Origin: Tomocerus qinae
Taxonomy: Eukaryota; Arthropoda; Collembola; Entomobryomorpha; Tomoceridae
Assembly (NCBI GenBank): GCA_020055645.1
Contig: CM034546.1
Coordinates: forward strand, 73,098,001-73,162,000
Reading direction: 5' to 3'
DNA length: 64,000 nt
Shown: positions 22,481 through 35,075 of the stretch, one piece after another
Layout of the letters: every line of letters starts with the position of its first letter
Position numbering within the stretch: the stretch's first letter is position 1
Program-made: the position numbers and the translations under genes
Notes under the pieces: generated by a model
The model's database searches: none
Told to the model about the DNA's origin: nothing
The model's input: only the letters and a program-made list of their open reading frames with translations

Positions 22481-25400
22481 GATTCCCTATTCGGAACACT
22501 TAAACAAATATTATTCGATCGAAACTATTATAATGTCTGAAATTTTTATTAATAATCTCCTAATCAGCGATTTATCAGAACCGGTTATCATTACTATTGA
22601 ATGGCAAGGTTATTGGTCCTTTAAACTTTTTTCATCTTAAAGATTTATAGAACATTGGAAAATTTTCTACAAAAAATTAAATATCTTTCGATTGAAACTA
22701 TCAAAATGTCTGAAATTTTAATTAGAAATCTTCCAATCAGTGGTTTATCAGAATCAATTATCATTACAATTGAATGGCAAGGTTATTGGTACTTTAAACT
22801 TTTTTCATCTTAAAGGTATATAGAATATTTAAAAAAATTTTGTACAACAAATTAAATATTTTTCGATCGCAAATATCAAAATGTCTGAAATTTTTGTTAA
22901 AAATCTCCTATTCAGTGGTTTATCAGAATCAATTGTCAATATAATTGAATCGCAAGGTTATCGGTACTTTAAGCATTTTTCATCTTAAATGTATATATAA
23001 TATTGTGGAAATTTGTACAAAAAATTAAATATTTTTCGATCGGAACTATCAAAATGTTTGAAATTTTTGTTAAAAATCTCGTAATCAGTGGTTTATCAGA
23101 ATCAATTATCATTACAAATGAATGGCAAGGTTATCAGTCCCTTAAACATTTTTCATCTTAAATGTATATAGAATATTCGGGAAATTTGAATAAATAAGTA
23201 AATATTTTTCGATCGGAACTATCAAAATGCCTGAAATTTTTATTAAAGATTTCCCAATCAGTGTTTTATCAGAATCAATTGTCATTATAATTGAATGCAA
23301 GGTTATCGGTACTTTAAACATTTTTTATCTTAAATGTATATATAGTATTCGGGAAATTTGTACAAAAAATTAAATATTTTTCGATCGGAACTATCAAAAT
23401 GTTTGAAATTTTTGTTAAAAATCTCGTAATCAGTGGTTTATCAGAATAATTTATCATTACAAATGAATGGCAAGGTTATCAGTCCCTTAAACATTTTTCA
23501 TCTTAAATGTATGTAGAATATTCGGGAAATTTGAATAAATAATTAAATATTTTTCGATCGGAACTATCAAAATGTCTGAAATTTTTATTAAAAATCTTAC
23601 AATCAGTGGTATATCAGAATCAATTGTCATTATAATTGAATGGCAAGGTTATCGGTACTTTAAACTTTTTTCATTTTAATAGTATATTGAATATTTAAAA
23701 AAATTTGTACAAAAAATAAAATATTTTTCGATCGGAACTATCAAAATGTTTGAAAGTTTTGTTAAAAACCTCGTAATCAGTGGTTTGTCAGAATCAATTG
23801 TCATTATAATCAAATGGCAAGGTTATCGGTACTTTAAACATTTTTCATCTTAAATGTATATAGACAACTTGGGAAATTTGTTCAAAAAAATAAATATTTT
23901 TCGATCGGAACTATCAAAATGTCATAAATTTTTATTAAAAACCTCCCAATCAGTGGTTTATCAGAATCAATTGTCATCATAATTGAATGGCAAGGTTATC
24001 GGTAATTTAATCTTTTTCATCTTAAAGGTATATTGAATATTTAGGAAAATTTGTACAAAAAATTAAATATTTTTCGATCGGAACTATCAAAATGTCTGAA
24101 ATTTTTATTAATAATCTCCTAATCAGCGATTTATCAGAACCAGTTATCATTACTATTGAATGTCATGGTTATCGGTCCTTTAAACTTTTTTCATCTTAAA
24201 GTTTTATAGAACATTGGAAAATTTTCTACAAAAAATTAAATATTTTTCGATTGAAACTATCAAAAAGGCTGAAATTTTAATTAGAAATCTTCCAATCAGT
24301 GGTTTATCAGAATCAATTATCATTAAAATTGAATGGCAAGGTTATCGGTCCTTTAAACATTTTTTATCTTAAAGGTATATAGAATATTTAAAAAAAATTG
24401 TACAAAAAATTAAATATCTTTCGATCGGAACTATCAAAATGTTTAAAATTTTTGTTAAAAATCTCGTAATCAGTGGTTCATCAGAATCAATTGTCATTAT
24501 AATTGAATGGCAAGGTTATCGGTCCTTTAAACGTTTTTCATCTTAAATGTGTACATAATATTCGGGAAATTTGTACAAAAAATTAAATATTTTTCGATCG
24601 GAACTATTGAAATGTTTAAAATTTTTGTTGAAAATCTCGTAATCAGTGGTTTATCAGAATCAATTGTCATTACAATTGAATGGCAAGGTTATCGGTACTT
24701 TAAACATTTTTCATCTTAAATGTATATAGAATATTCGGGAAATTTGTACAAAAAAATAAATATTTTTCGATCGGAACTATCAAAATGTCATAAATTTTTA
24801 TTAAAAACCTCCCAATCAGTGGTTTACCAGAATTAACTATCATTATAATTGAATGGCAAGGTTATCGGTACTTTAAACATTTTTCATCTTAAAGGTATAT
24901 AGAATATTTAAATAAATTTTGTACAAAAAATTAAATATTTTTCGATCGGAACTATCAAAATGTTTGAAATTTTTGTTAAAAATCTCCTAATCAGAGGTTT
25001 GTCAGAACCAATTGTCATTATAATTGAATGGCAAGGTTATCTGTCCTTTAAACATTTTTCGTCTTAAATGTATGAAGAATATTCGGGAAATTTGTACAAA
25101 AAAATAAATATTTTTCGATCGGAACTATCAAACTGTCTAAAATTTTTGTTAAAAATCTCCTAATCAGTGGTTTATCAGAATCAATTGTCATTATAATTGA
25201 ATGGCAAGGTTATCGGTCCTTTAAACTTTTTTTAACTTAAAGGTATATTGAATATTTAGGAAAATTTGTACAAAAAATTAAATATTATTCGATCGGAACT
25301 ACCGAAATGTTTGAAATTTTTGTTAAAAATCTCGTAATCAGTGGTTTATCAGAATCAATCGTCATTATAATTGAATGGCAAGGTTATCGGTCTTTTAAAC

Positions 25401-28400
25401 GTTTTTCATCTTAAAAGTGTATATAATATTCGGGAAATTTGTACAAAACATTAAATATTTTTCGATCGGAACTATTGAAATGTTTGAAATTTTTGTTAAA
25501 AATCTCCTATTCGGTGGTTTATCAGTATCAATTGTCATTATAATTGAATGGCAAGGTTATCGGTACTTTAAACTTTTTTCATCTTAAAGGTATATAGAAT
25601 ATTTAAAAAAATTTGTACAAAAAATTAAATATTTTTCGATCGGAACTATCAAAATGTTTGAAATTTTTGCTAAAAATTTCCTATTCAGTGGTTTATCAGA
25701 GTCAATTATCATTATAATTGAATGGCAAGGTTATCGGTTCTTCAAACATTTTTCATCTTAGAGGTATATAGAATATTTAAAAAATTTTTGTACAAAAAAT
25801 TAAATATTTTTCGATCGGAACTATCAAAATGTTTGAAAATTTTGTTAAAAATCTCCTAATAAGTGGTTTGTCAGAATTAATTATCATTACAAATGAATGG
25901 CAAGGTTATCGGTCATTTAAACATTTTTCATCTTAAATGTATGAAGAATATTCGGGAAATTTGTACAAAAAAATAAATTTTTTTCGATCGGAACTATCAA
26001 AATGTCTAAAATTTTTGTTAAAAATCTCCTAATCAGTGGTTTATCAGAATCAATTGTCATTATAATTGAATGGCAAGGTCATCGGTCCTTTAAACTTTTT
26101 TTAACTTAAAGGTTATTAAATATTTAGGAAAATTTGTACAAAAAATTAAATATTTTTCGATCGGAAATATCAAAATGTCTGAAATTTTTAATAAAAATTT
26201 CCCAATCAGTGTTTTATCACAATCAATTGTCATTATAATTGAATGGCAAGGGTATCGGTTCTTTAAAAATTTTTCATCTTAAATGTATATATAGTATTCG
26301 GGAAATTTGTACAAAAAATTAAATATTTTTCGATCGGAACTATCAAAATGTTTGAAATTTTTGTTAAAAATCTCGTAATCAGTGGTTTATCAGAATCAAT
26401 TGTCATTATAATTGAATGGCAAGGTTATCGGTCCTTTAAACGTTTTTCATCTTAAATGTGTATATAATATTCGGGAAATTTGTACAAAAATTAAATATTT
26501 TTCGACCGGAACTATTAAAATGTTTGAAATTTTTGTTAAATATCTCCTTTTCAGTGGTTTATCAGAATCAATTGTCAATATAATTGAATCGCAAGGTTAT
26601 CGGTACTTTAAACATTTTTCATCTTAAATGTATATATAATAATGTGGAAATTTGTTTAAAAAATTAAATATTTTTCGATCGGAACTATCAAAATGTTTGA
26701 AATTTTTGTTAAAAATCTCGTAATCAGTGGTTTATCAGAATCAATTATCATTACAAATGAATGGCAAGGTTATCAGTCCCTTAAACATTTTTCATCTTAA
26801 ATGTGTATAGAATATTCGGGAAATTTGAATAAATAATTAAATATTTTTCGATCGGAATTATCAAAATGTCTGAAATTTTTATTAAAGATTTCCCAATCAG
26901 TGTTTTATCAGAATCAATTGTCATTATAATTGAATGCAAGGTTATCGGTACTTTAAACATTTTTCATCTTAAATGTATATATAGTATTCGGGAAATTTGT
27001 ACAAAAAATTAAATATTTTTCGATCGGAACTATCAAAATGTTTGAAAGTTTTGTTAAAAACCTCGTAATCAGTGGTTTTTCAGAATTAATTATCATTACA
27101 AATGAATGGCAAGGTTATCGGTCCTTTAAACATTTTTCATCTTAAATGTATGTAGAATATTCGGGAAATTTGTACAAAAAATTAAATATTTTTTGATCGT
27201 AACTATCAAAATGTCTGAAATTTTTACTAATAATCTCCTAATCAGTGGTTTATCAGAATAAATTGTCATTATAATTGAATGGTAAGGTTATCGGTCCTTT
27301 AAACGTTTTACATCTTAAATGTGTATATAATATTCGGGAAATTTGTACAAAAAATTAAATATTTTTCGATCGTAACTATCAAAATGTTTGAAATTATTGT
27401 TAAAAATCTCCTATTTGGTGGTTTATCAGAATCAATTGTCATTATAATCAAATGGCAAGGTTATCAGTACTTTAAACATTTTTCATCTTAAATGTATATA
27501 GACAATTTGAGAAATTTGTTCAAAAAAATAAATATTTTTCGATCGGAACTATCAAAATGTCATAAATTTTTATTAAAAACCTCCCAATCAGTGGTTTATC
27601 AGAATCAATTGTCATCATAATTGAATGGCAAGGTTATCGGTAATTTAATTTTTTTCATCTTAAAGGTATATTGAATATTTAGGAAAATTTGTACAAAAAA
27701 TTAAATATTTTTCGATCGGAACCATCAAAATGTCTGAAATTTTTATTAATAATCTTCTAATCAGCGATTTATCAGAACCGGTTATCATTACTATTGAATG
27801 GCACGGTTATCGGTCCTTTAAACTTTTTTCATCTTAAAGTTTTACAGAACATTGGAAAATTTTCTACAAAAAATTAAATATTTTTCGATTGAAACTATCA
27901 AAATGTCTGAAATTTTAATTAGAAATCTTCCAATCAGTGGTTTATTAGAATCAATTATTATTAAAATTGAATGGCAAGGTTATCGGTCCTTTAAACATTT
28001 TTTATCTTAAATGTATATAGAATATTCGGGAAATTTGTACAAAACATTAAATATTTTTCGATCGGAACTATCAAAATGTCTGAAATTTTTATTAATAATC
28101 TCCTAATCAGTGGTTTATCAGAATCAATTGTCATTATATTTGAATGGCAAGGTTATCGGTACTTTAAACTTTTTTCATCTTAAAGGTATATAGAATATTT
28201 AAAAAAATTTGTACAAAAAATTAAATATTTTTCGATCGGAACTATCAAAATGTTTGAAAGTTTTGTTAAAAATCTCCCAATCAGTGGTTTATCAAAATCA
28301 ATTGTCATTATAATTGAATGGCAAGGTTATCGGTACTTTAAACATTTTTCATCTTGGATGTATATATTGTATTCGGGAAATTTGTACAAAAAATTAAATA

Positions 28401-28680
28401 TTTTTCGATCGGAACTATCAAAATGTTTGAAATTTTTGTTAAAAATCTCGTAATCAGTGGTTTATCAGAATCAATTATCATTACAAATGAATGGCAAGGT
28501 TATCAGTCCTTTAAACATTTTTCATCTTAAATGTATATAGAATATTCGGGAAATTTGAATAAATAATTAAATATTTTTCGATCGGAACTATCAAAATGTC
28601 TGAAATTTTTATTAAAAATCTTTCAATCAGTGGTTTATCAGAATCAATCATCATTACTATTGAATATCAGGGTTGTATTT
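22481..28680 (-). repeat. About 172-bp satellite, roughly 36 monomers (right inner arm)
   Basis: Same family as 11000-20878 but inverted: the plus strand reads ATTGAATGGCAAGGTTATCGG, TTTCATCTTAAATGTATATA, ATTTTTCGATCGGAACTATC and AATCAGTGGTTTATCAGAAT. Monomers differ from each other by many substitutions and I see no exact kilobase-scale repetition, in contrast to the left arm. Confidence 0.95.
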
Positions 28681-28684
28681 GCTT

Positions 28685-29525
28685 TTAACTTTGGAATAAG
28701 TGTTGGAAGTCTCCCACTTATGCTACACCGTTTTGGAATAAGTGTTGGAAGTCTCTCACTTATGCTACACCGTTTTGGAATAAGTGTTTGAGGTCTCCCA
28801 CTTATGCTACACAGTTTTGGAATAGGTGTTGGATGTCTCTTACCTATGCTACACTGTTTCGGAATAAGTGTTGAAGGTCTCCAACTTATGCTACATCATT
28901 AAGGAATAAGTGTTGAAGGTCTCCCAATTATGCTACACCGTTTTGGAATAAGTGTTGGAGGTCTCCCACTTATGCTACACCATTATGGAATAAGTTTTGA
29001 AGGTCTCTCACTTATGCTACACCGTTTTGGAATAAGTGTTTGAGGTCTCCCACTTATGCTACACCGTTTTGGAATAGGTGTTGGAGGTCTCTTACCTATG
29101 CTACACTGTTTTGGAATAAGTGTTGAAGGTCTCCCAGTTATGCTACACCATTATGGAATAAATGTTGGAGGTCTCCCACTTATGCTACACCGTTTTGGAA
29201 TAAGTGTTGAAGGTCTCCCACTTATGCTACACCGTTTTGGAATAAGTGTTGGAGGTCTCCCACTTATGCTACACCGTTTGGAATAAGTTTTGGAGGTCTC
29301 CCACTTATGCTACACCGTTTTGGAATAAGTGTTGGAGGTCTCCCACTTATGCTACACCATTATGGAATAAGTGTTGAAGGTCTCCCACTTATGCTACACC
29401 GTTTTGGAATAAGTGTTGGAGGTCTCCCACTCTTGCTATATTGGTTTGGAATTAGTGTTGATAGCCTTCTAGCCGCGATACACTGTTTTGGAATTGGTGC
29501 AGGAATCCCCCCTCATGCTGCTGTT
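28685..29525 (+). repeat. 42-bp tandem repeat, about 18-20 units (right outer arm)
   Basis: Unit TTTTGGAATAAGTGTTGGAG followed by GTCTCCCACTTATGCTACACCG, period 42 bp. Because 42 is 14 codons, an ORF repeating MLHRFGISVGGLPL stays open, but this is a consequence of the period, not evidence of a gene. The last units (29440-29520) change toward the 125-bp trimer type of the left arm. Confidence 0.92.
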
Positions 29526-29629
29526 TGAAAAGCCCATCTTTGGCAGGTTTCTAGGTTTGGGTTTGGGTTTAACTTTACGCGCCTAATTTTCCACTGTTTT
29601 CAATTTCAATGTGACAATATTCTTTCATT

Positions 29630-30103
29630 ATTGGACGCCCAATAGCAATGCGACATCGATTGACATTTGACATAATAATTCGATATGCACTTTTTGAAGC
29701 TTGCTTAACTTTGAACACTTTTCAAGAGCCATTTTTTCCTCATAAATAAAATCAAATGTGTTATGAAAAATATAACCTTGAATAAACTCTGGCCGTTCGT
29801 AATCACTACACTTTTTTCCAAAGAATTGCAAAACATAAGCAATTTCTTTTAATGCTAAACATTTTGAATTTTCTATGCTGTTGGATCTTCAATGAAATGC
29901 ATATAGTACTTTTCCCAAATGCTTAGTGGTTTTGTAACATTTCCAAACACACATATTATGGCAAACATATCTCGTTACTGTTTTGGCATTTGGTAAGTGA
30001 TCGCTTCTTCAATAGCTTTCTCGCATTGAGTATCATCTTCGAGGAGATTACTCATTTTTGCTGCTTCTTGAAAAGTATCGAAGAGAATACCAGTAACTTT
30101 ACG
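29630..30103 (-). pseudogene. Helitron Rep/helicase linker (3' remnant)
   Basis: On the minus strand reads LRKVTGILFDTFQEAAKMSN, LLEDDTQCEKAIEEAITYQM and RDMFAIICVFGNVTKPLSIW, the well-known linker between Rep and helicase in Helitrons. A further frame (29876-29630) contains FFGKKCSDYERPEF and SKLSKLQKVHIELL, the approach to the helicase N-terminus. In-frame stops occur after PKQ near 29990 and elsewhere. It continues directly from the end of the piece at 32393 once LINE B is removed. Confidence 0.8.
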
Positions 30104-30158
30104 AAGATAGTTATATCATCGAATATATTGGGCATCCTACACTGAAATAGCGGAATTT

Positions 30159-30638
30159 GTGCAATACTCTTGTGATACCGTAAGAATTAAGAACCCGAAT
30201 ACAGGAATAATCATTGCTGGAGACTTTAATGACTTCAAGGTGAAATCTATAAGTAATAATTGTAAGTTGAATCAAATTGTAAATTTTCCTACTTTCTACA
30301 AAAATGATGGGTCAATGTCTGCCTTAGACAAGATTTTAACAAATATGAAAGGGTACTATTATGACCCTGAACAATTACCACCGTTAGGAAACTCTAGGCA
30401 CCTATCAATATTATGTAAACCTCGGTTATCTAGTACTGTTAGGAAAGCCACTAGTCGTAAAAGTAAAGTTATATGCAGGCCTATAAATGATAGTGGAAAA
30501 CTGAAGTTCAAAAATTATTTAGGAATTGAAACATGGGAAAATGTTATAAATGCTACCACTGTAGAAGAAAAAGTAAATTTGTTTGTTGACACGTTACATA
30601 CATACTTTGAATTTACTTTGAGTACAAGTCTAAGGTGA
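30159..30638 (+). pseudogene. LINE B endonuclease C-terminal part
   Basis: Contains GIIIAGDFNDFK, SALDKILTNMK and LGNSRHLSI as in LINE A. The frame breaks near 30615; the RT frame then reads FEYKSKVKRCGDKPWM. The break is at a different place from the one in LINE A, so the two copies decayed independently. The N-terminal half is absent. Confidence 0.75.
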
Positions 30639-32249
30639 AAAGATGTGGTGATAAACCATGGATGACTGATAGAATTAAGAAATTAATGGTAAAAAAGAAC
30701 AAATTACATAAAAGTGGAGACGAAAGGTGGAAAGAAATTCGCAATTTATTACAACGAGAAATTAAACAAGCCAAGCTAGCCACTAGAAAGTCAAATGAGG
30801 AAAAAATTGAACAATGTAGCCGGTCGTGGTTTAAATTAGTGTCAGATTTAAGCAGTACAAAAAATGATCCTAGTGTTCTATTTAATACACTAGCAATCAC
30901 TGTCGATTCGAATTGCCCCCCAGACTTAGAATCTATGCTAAACATCGTAAATATTGAAAAAACAAAAACGGCAACTACTTTTAAGGGCCTACCTAACGAT
31001 TACTTACCTAAAATCAGAATCGAGTCTAGTCAACCGGCTTACCTTACTGATTACGAAGTATATCAACTACTTTTAAAACTAAAACCTTCAAAAGCTGTAC
31101 CACCAAATACAATACCCATTAGTGTTATTAGGGAGTTTGCGTTGGAACTCTGTTACATTGTAGGACATATTATGAATCTTAGTTTTGAACACTGTATTGT
31201 TCCTAGTGTGTGGAAACAAGCTACAGTAACAGTATTACCAAAAGTAAAATGTGTGAAATCAATAAATGATCTAAGACCAATTTCTATTACTAGTCCGTTC
31301 GCTCAAGTAATGGAAAGTGTAATATATCCTAGAATAAGTAATAAATTAATGCAATGTGTAAGTAAACAGCAATTTGGGTCCCAAAAAGCTTGTGGTACCA
31401 TACATTATTTGGTCGGGTTGATGGACTTTGTGTTAAAGACGTTAGAAACATTGGGGTCAAAGGTCATCTTATATGTATTTGATATCTCAAAAGCCTTCGA
31501 GTTGGTTGAACATTCTCTATTGGTTGATTACCTATATAAAAACTGCAAAGTGGATTTATTCACAATATTATGGCTAGTGAGCTTTTTAACCAATCGTACC
31601 CAAAGAGTTAAATGTGGAGCAAAGGTTTCAAAGAGTCTAGTATGCACCTGTGGCACTCCGCAAGGAACGAGAACTGGACCTATTTGTTTTTTAGCTCAAA
31701 TAAACCCAGTCCTGACTGAGTTTGAAAATAAATATGGCGAAATGGGTTTCTCAATATTTGGTTTCGTCGATGATACGACAGTAGCCGAAGTAATTTTAAA
31801 AAATAGGGAGCCAAAAGGTCAGGCAATGCTAGAAGACCCATCCTAGAATATGGATGTGTACTTTGGGGGCCTACACTAAGTAAAAATCTTAGTAGCGCAG
31901 TAGAAGAGGTACAGAAACGCGCGTTAACAATTATAAATGGTGAAAAAGTTTCCGAAAGTGGGTACAATGCAGTATGTGCTAAGTTTGGCATTGAAAGACT
32001 AGATTATCGTAGGTTAAATTTACTCAAAAGCTTTGGTAAAGAGATACTGTACTCAGAACGTTTTCGATCAATGTTGCCACGATATTACGAACGGGAGAAA
32101 AGGGTCACTAGACAATCTAAAGGTTTTTTGTTACAACCAACTAATGTAAAAATTAAGAAACGCTATGAAAACTCTACAATACCACAAGTTGTGAATTTGT
32201 TAAACACCATGTACGTCAATGATGAAATTAAGTTATCTGTGTGTAAGTA
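30635..32249 (+). pseudogene. LINE B reverse transcriptase with internal deletion
   Basis: Frame 30635-31846 has RPISITSPFAQVMESV, DISKAFELVEHS, CGTPQGTRTGPICF and GFVDDTTVAE. At about 31835 it jumps from GQAMLED to PILEYGCVLWGP in another frame, so about 130 codons present in LINE A (the thumb) are missing. The C-terminal part then runs to a TAG at 32247-32249, with VQKRALTIINGE and NSTIPQVVNLLNTMY matching LINE A. The catalytic residues are present but the protein cannot be complete. Confidence 0.85.
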
Positions 32250-32392
32250 GGTTATAAGAAACTAGGGTATTTAAGGTTATGTTAAGCTAAGTTCTGTTAT
32301 TCTTTTGACTTGTTGTAATTTCGTGGTTGTTGAATTCAGTTGCAAAACTGCCCTGTTACCTTTATGAAAATAAATACAATACAATATAAGAT

Positions 32393-34362
32393 CTTCAAAA
32401 GATGTAGCTCCTCTAACGTGCAATAATAAAAGGCGAAGAAAATACCTTTCAAGTTGTGTAGGTGGCACAACGTACATCCGACTGATTATTTTATCCCCTC
32501 CTTGTTTTCTTGTCGTCCAAGTTTTTGACTTTTGATCAAACACATACTGGTATGGAATTTCTGTATATAGAAGCTTCTTAGCTGTTGGATCCATCTTATT
32601 CAATTTAAACCCCGCAGTTAGAGATGTATTTTTCTGAGCTGCAGCTGCTAAAGTGGCTTCTTCACTCCCTGCAGGAAAGATTATATTGTGTTCATTAAGG
32701 CAATGAACTGCAAGCCGCATAATTGAATGAGAATGATCATGCATCTTGTTTTCAAAAAGCCGCCAAACTGCCTCTGGAGCTCCTACATATCAAGTGTCAA
32801 TAAAATTATTAATTTCGTTCCACTCCAAAGCGTTTTTGGACGAATTTTCTAAAATCTTAATTTGAGCAGCGTCATGTCGTTTATAAACATATTTAAAAAT
32901 ATATTTAACACATTTAACTGAAGAACATATTTCAACGTTAATGTGAGCATTGTACTTAAAACAGAGATAAGGATTGTATGGCACTATCCATCTATTATCT
33001 AGCTCTACATTGCGAACTTTTACAGTTGTTCCGTTGTCCCTTCTTCGATACAATGGATATCCGTCAATATTAGGATTTGTGGACTCCACAAAAGTTTTGG
33101 GGAAACCTTTGGAGCAGCTTAGTTTTCCATCTCACCCCACTTCCATGCAAGCCGCTTTAGAATTGAAAACTCCACAGGGACCATGCATCATATTTTTAGT
33201 TACAATTTTGTATAACTCAGGCTGCGTGTCGAATTGGGTATTTCTGCGCAAACCACTCTATCAATATCATCAGGATCTCTAAATTTGTCTTCAGGGTGTA
33301 AGATAAATAGCATGTGAGCGTGAGGAAGGCCTCGTTTTTGAAATTCAATAACGAATATATGGGCAACAATCTTCCCGAAAATTCCTTGTTTTAAAATATC
33401 TTCTAGTAGCGCAGTCAACTTAAGTTTGAATACTCGAGCAACCATGTCAGGTCGATTTTATGAAGATTGGTGACTTCCTAAATTTTCTAAAATTTCAGGC
33501 CATTTCGGGTTACAGGTGAACGTGACAAATAAGTCTGGTTTTCCATACTTGCACACCATTGCCATGGCGTCTTGATAGTTTTGCTGCATAGCTTTTGGAC
33601 TCCCTGTAAACGTTGCCGGAAGCACAAAAACCTTTCCCGCCTTAAGTCCCATGTTAGCAGCTTGATTTTGAACGAAATCCTGTAGCTCCACGTAACTTTC
33701 TTTAAAACTTTTTGATTCTGTCTGCACCAATTTAATCTGTTTGCTTCGACTTTAGAATATGCGTCCACTAAATACTGCTGAAACAGTTTACCGCCACTAA
33801 GAATTGGTACAAAGCCACGTTTTTCCGTTTATTGTTCGTCATAAGGGGTAAAATTTTCTTGCCAACCGGGTTCCCCATATGGAAACAGCAGTGGGTAAGT
33901 CATTGGATCACAATTAGGATTAAGTATACCGATTTGAACTAACTGTTTAGTAGAAGATCTAGGATGTATACAGATATCCCGGTTGAATGGAGGAGTGCCG
34001 TCTTCGCTCTTGAACACAACCGCAACTTCATTAGCTGTAGGAGCATTGTAGCGCCTACTATTACATTTTCTGTCACTATAAATATACATTCGAACTTGTG
34101 ACTCCTTATTTATTTCAAAAGCACTTCCGCCGGTTCCATCAGTTGCGCTCGTAGTTTCTCCTCCTATTGGTACATTCATATCTTCATTAGATGATCTATC
34201 TAAATTAGCTTTTCAATTTGAATTTTGAAGTATAGTTTCATCACGACACTCTATTAACATAATTTCTCGTAGCAAAAAAAAGGCTTTCACATAAAGGTTG
34301 ACGTTTTTAAGGATTTTACATAGTGAAGACATCACTTCCTTTATACAATCTACTCTACTATT
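32393..34362 (-). pseudogene. Helitron Rep domain (HUH and tyrosine motifs)
   Basis: In minus order: VDCIKEVMSSLCKILKNVNL, RRYNAPTANEVAVVF, NPNCDPMTYPLLFPYGEPGW, DLFVTFTCNPKWPEI, then IEFQKRGLPHAHML with the HUH metal motif HxH (near 33314-33322). MHGPCG...CM and SKGFPKTF follow, then VKYIFKYVYKRHD with the two tyrosines (near 32889-32903). The last part is IISRMYVVPPTQLERYFLRL to RGATSFEDL at the LINE B junction. Catalytic residues are still present, but the frame is broken near 33770, 33450 and 33200, and TGA interrupts near 33135. Confidence 0.9.
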
Positions 34363-34546
34363 GGGACTTTGGTGTCGACGTGTGACTCGATGACTCATCG
34401 TGCTTTGCTTTCCTTCCACTCCGCTCACTCAGCCGAAGCCAAAAGTTCGGCGGAGCCTAAAGTGCTATGAGACCTTGCTATTGCACTACCGCAATCTTAT
34501 TTAGTTGAACATGGTTGCAACCAACACCTGACTAATGTCGGAGCGC

Positions 34547-35075
34547 CATTCGAATTCCTCCGAATAAATTCGAGCACCTCCAAACAAATTCGAGCACCTC
34601 GAAATAAATTCGAGCACCTCCAAACAAATTCGAGCACCTCCAAACAAATTCGAGCACCTCCAAATAAATTCGAGTTCCTCCGAATAAATTCGAGTTCCTC
34701 CGAATAAATTCGAGTTCCTCCGAATAAATTCGAGTTCCTCCGAAAAAATTCGAGTTCCTCCGAAAAAATTCGAGTTCCTCCGAATAAATTCGAGTTCCTC
34801 CGAATAAATTCGAGTTCCTCCGAATAAATTCGAGTTCCTCCGAATAAATTCGAGTTCCTCCGAATAAATTCGAGTTCCTCCGAATAAATTCGAGTTCCTC
34901 CGATTAAATTCGAGTTCCTACGATTAAATTCGAGTTCCTCCGAATAAATTCGAGTTCTTCCGAATAAATTCGAGTTCCTACGATTAAATTCGAGTTCCTA
35001 CGATTAAATTCGAGTTCCTACGATTAAATTCGAGTTCTACCAAAACAATTTGAGGTCATCCAAATAAATTCGAGT
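34547..35075 (+). repeat. 20-bp minisatellite, about 26 units
   Basis: Unit AATTCGAGTTCCTCCGAATA, period exactly 20 bp. Variants are grouped: GAGCACCTCCAAA units on the left, GAGTTCCTCCGAA in the middle and GAGTTCCTACGATT on the right. This is a pattern of local spread. Confidence 0.95.

Larger units (their letters stand above)
9986..29620. mobile_element. Giant foldback-like inverted structure with satellite arms
   Basis: The left and right arms carry the same two satellites in the same outside-to-inside order but opposite orientation. An outer terminus shares an AGGCGTGTTAAGTTAGAC-like sequence (10014 region) with its complement at 29570-29585, and a CCAAAGATGGGC motif occurs at both ends. 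Next come the 42/125-bp family and then the 172-bp family. The centre (20879-22480) is unique. This is the architecture of foldback (FB-type) elements, whose long inverted repeats are built of tandem units. No transposase and no target duplication are visible. Inverted duplication of an array is the alternative. Confidence 0.6.
30109..32387 (+). mobile_element. LINE B, same CR1/L2-like family as LINE A
   Basis: 5'-truncated LINE inserted in the Helitron, flanked by AAGAT at 30104-30108 and 32388-32392. Removing it restores GATSFEDL-RKVTGILF of the Helitron. It is related to LINE A along its whole length, including the 3' UTR (AAACTGCCCTGTTACCTTTATG-like). Its 3' tail is of a different short repeat, ATACAATACAATAT. 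It has an internal deletion in the RT. Confidence 0.88.

Noticed and set aside
29056-29528. ORF with a 14-residue repeat (MLHRFGISVGGLPL)
   Set aside because: It follows from a 42-bp tandem period on one strand; units with indels break it and no start context, splice signals or composition support a gene.
34547-35075. CRISPR-like regular array
   Set aside because: Units are contiguous 20-bp repeats with no unique spacers, in a eukaryotic sequence.
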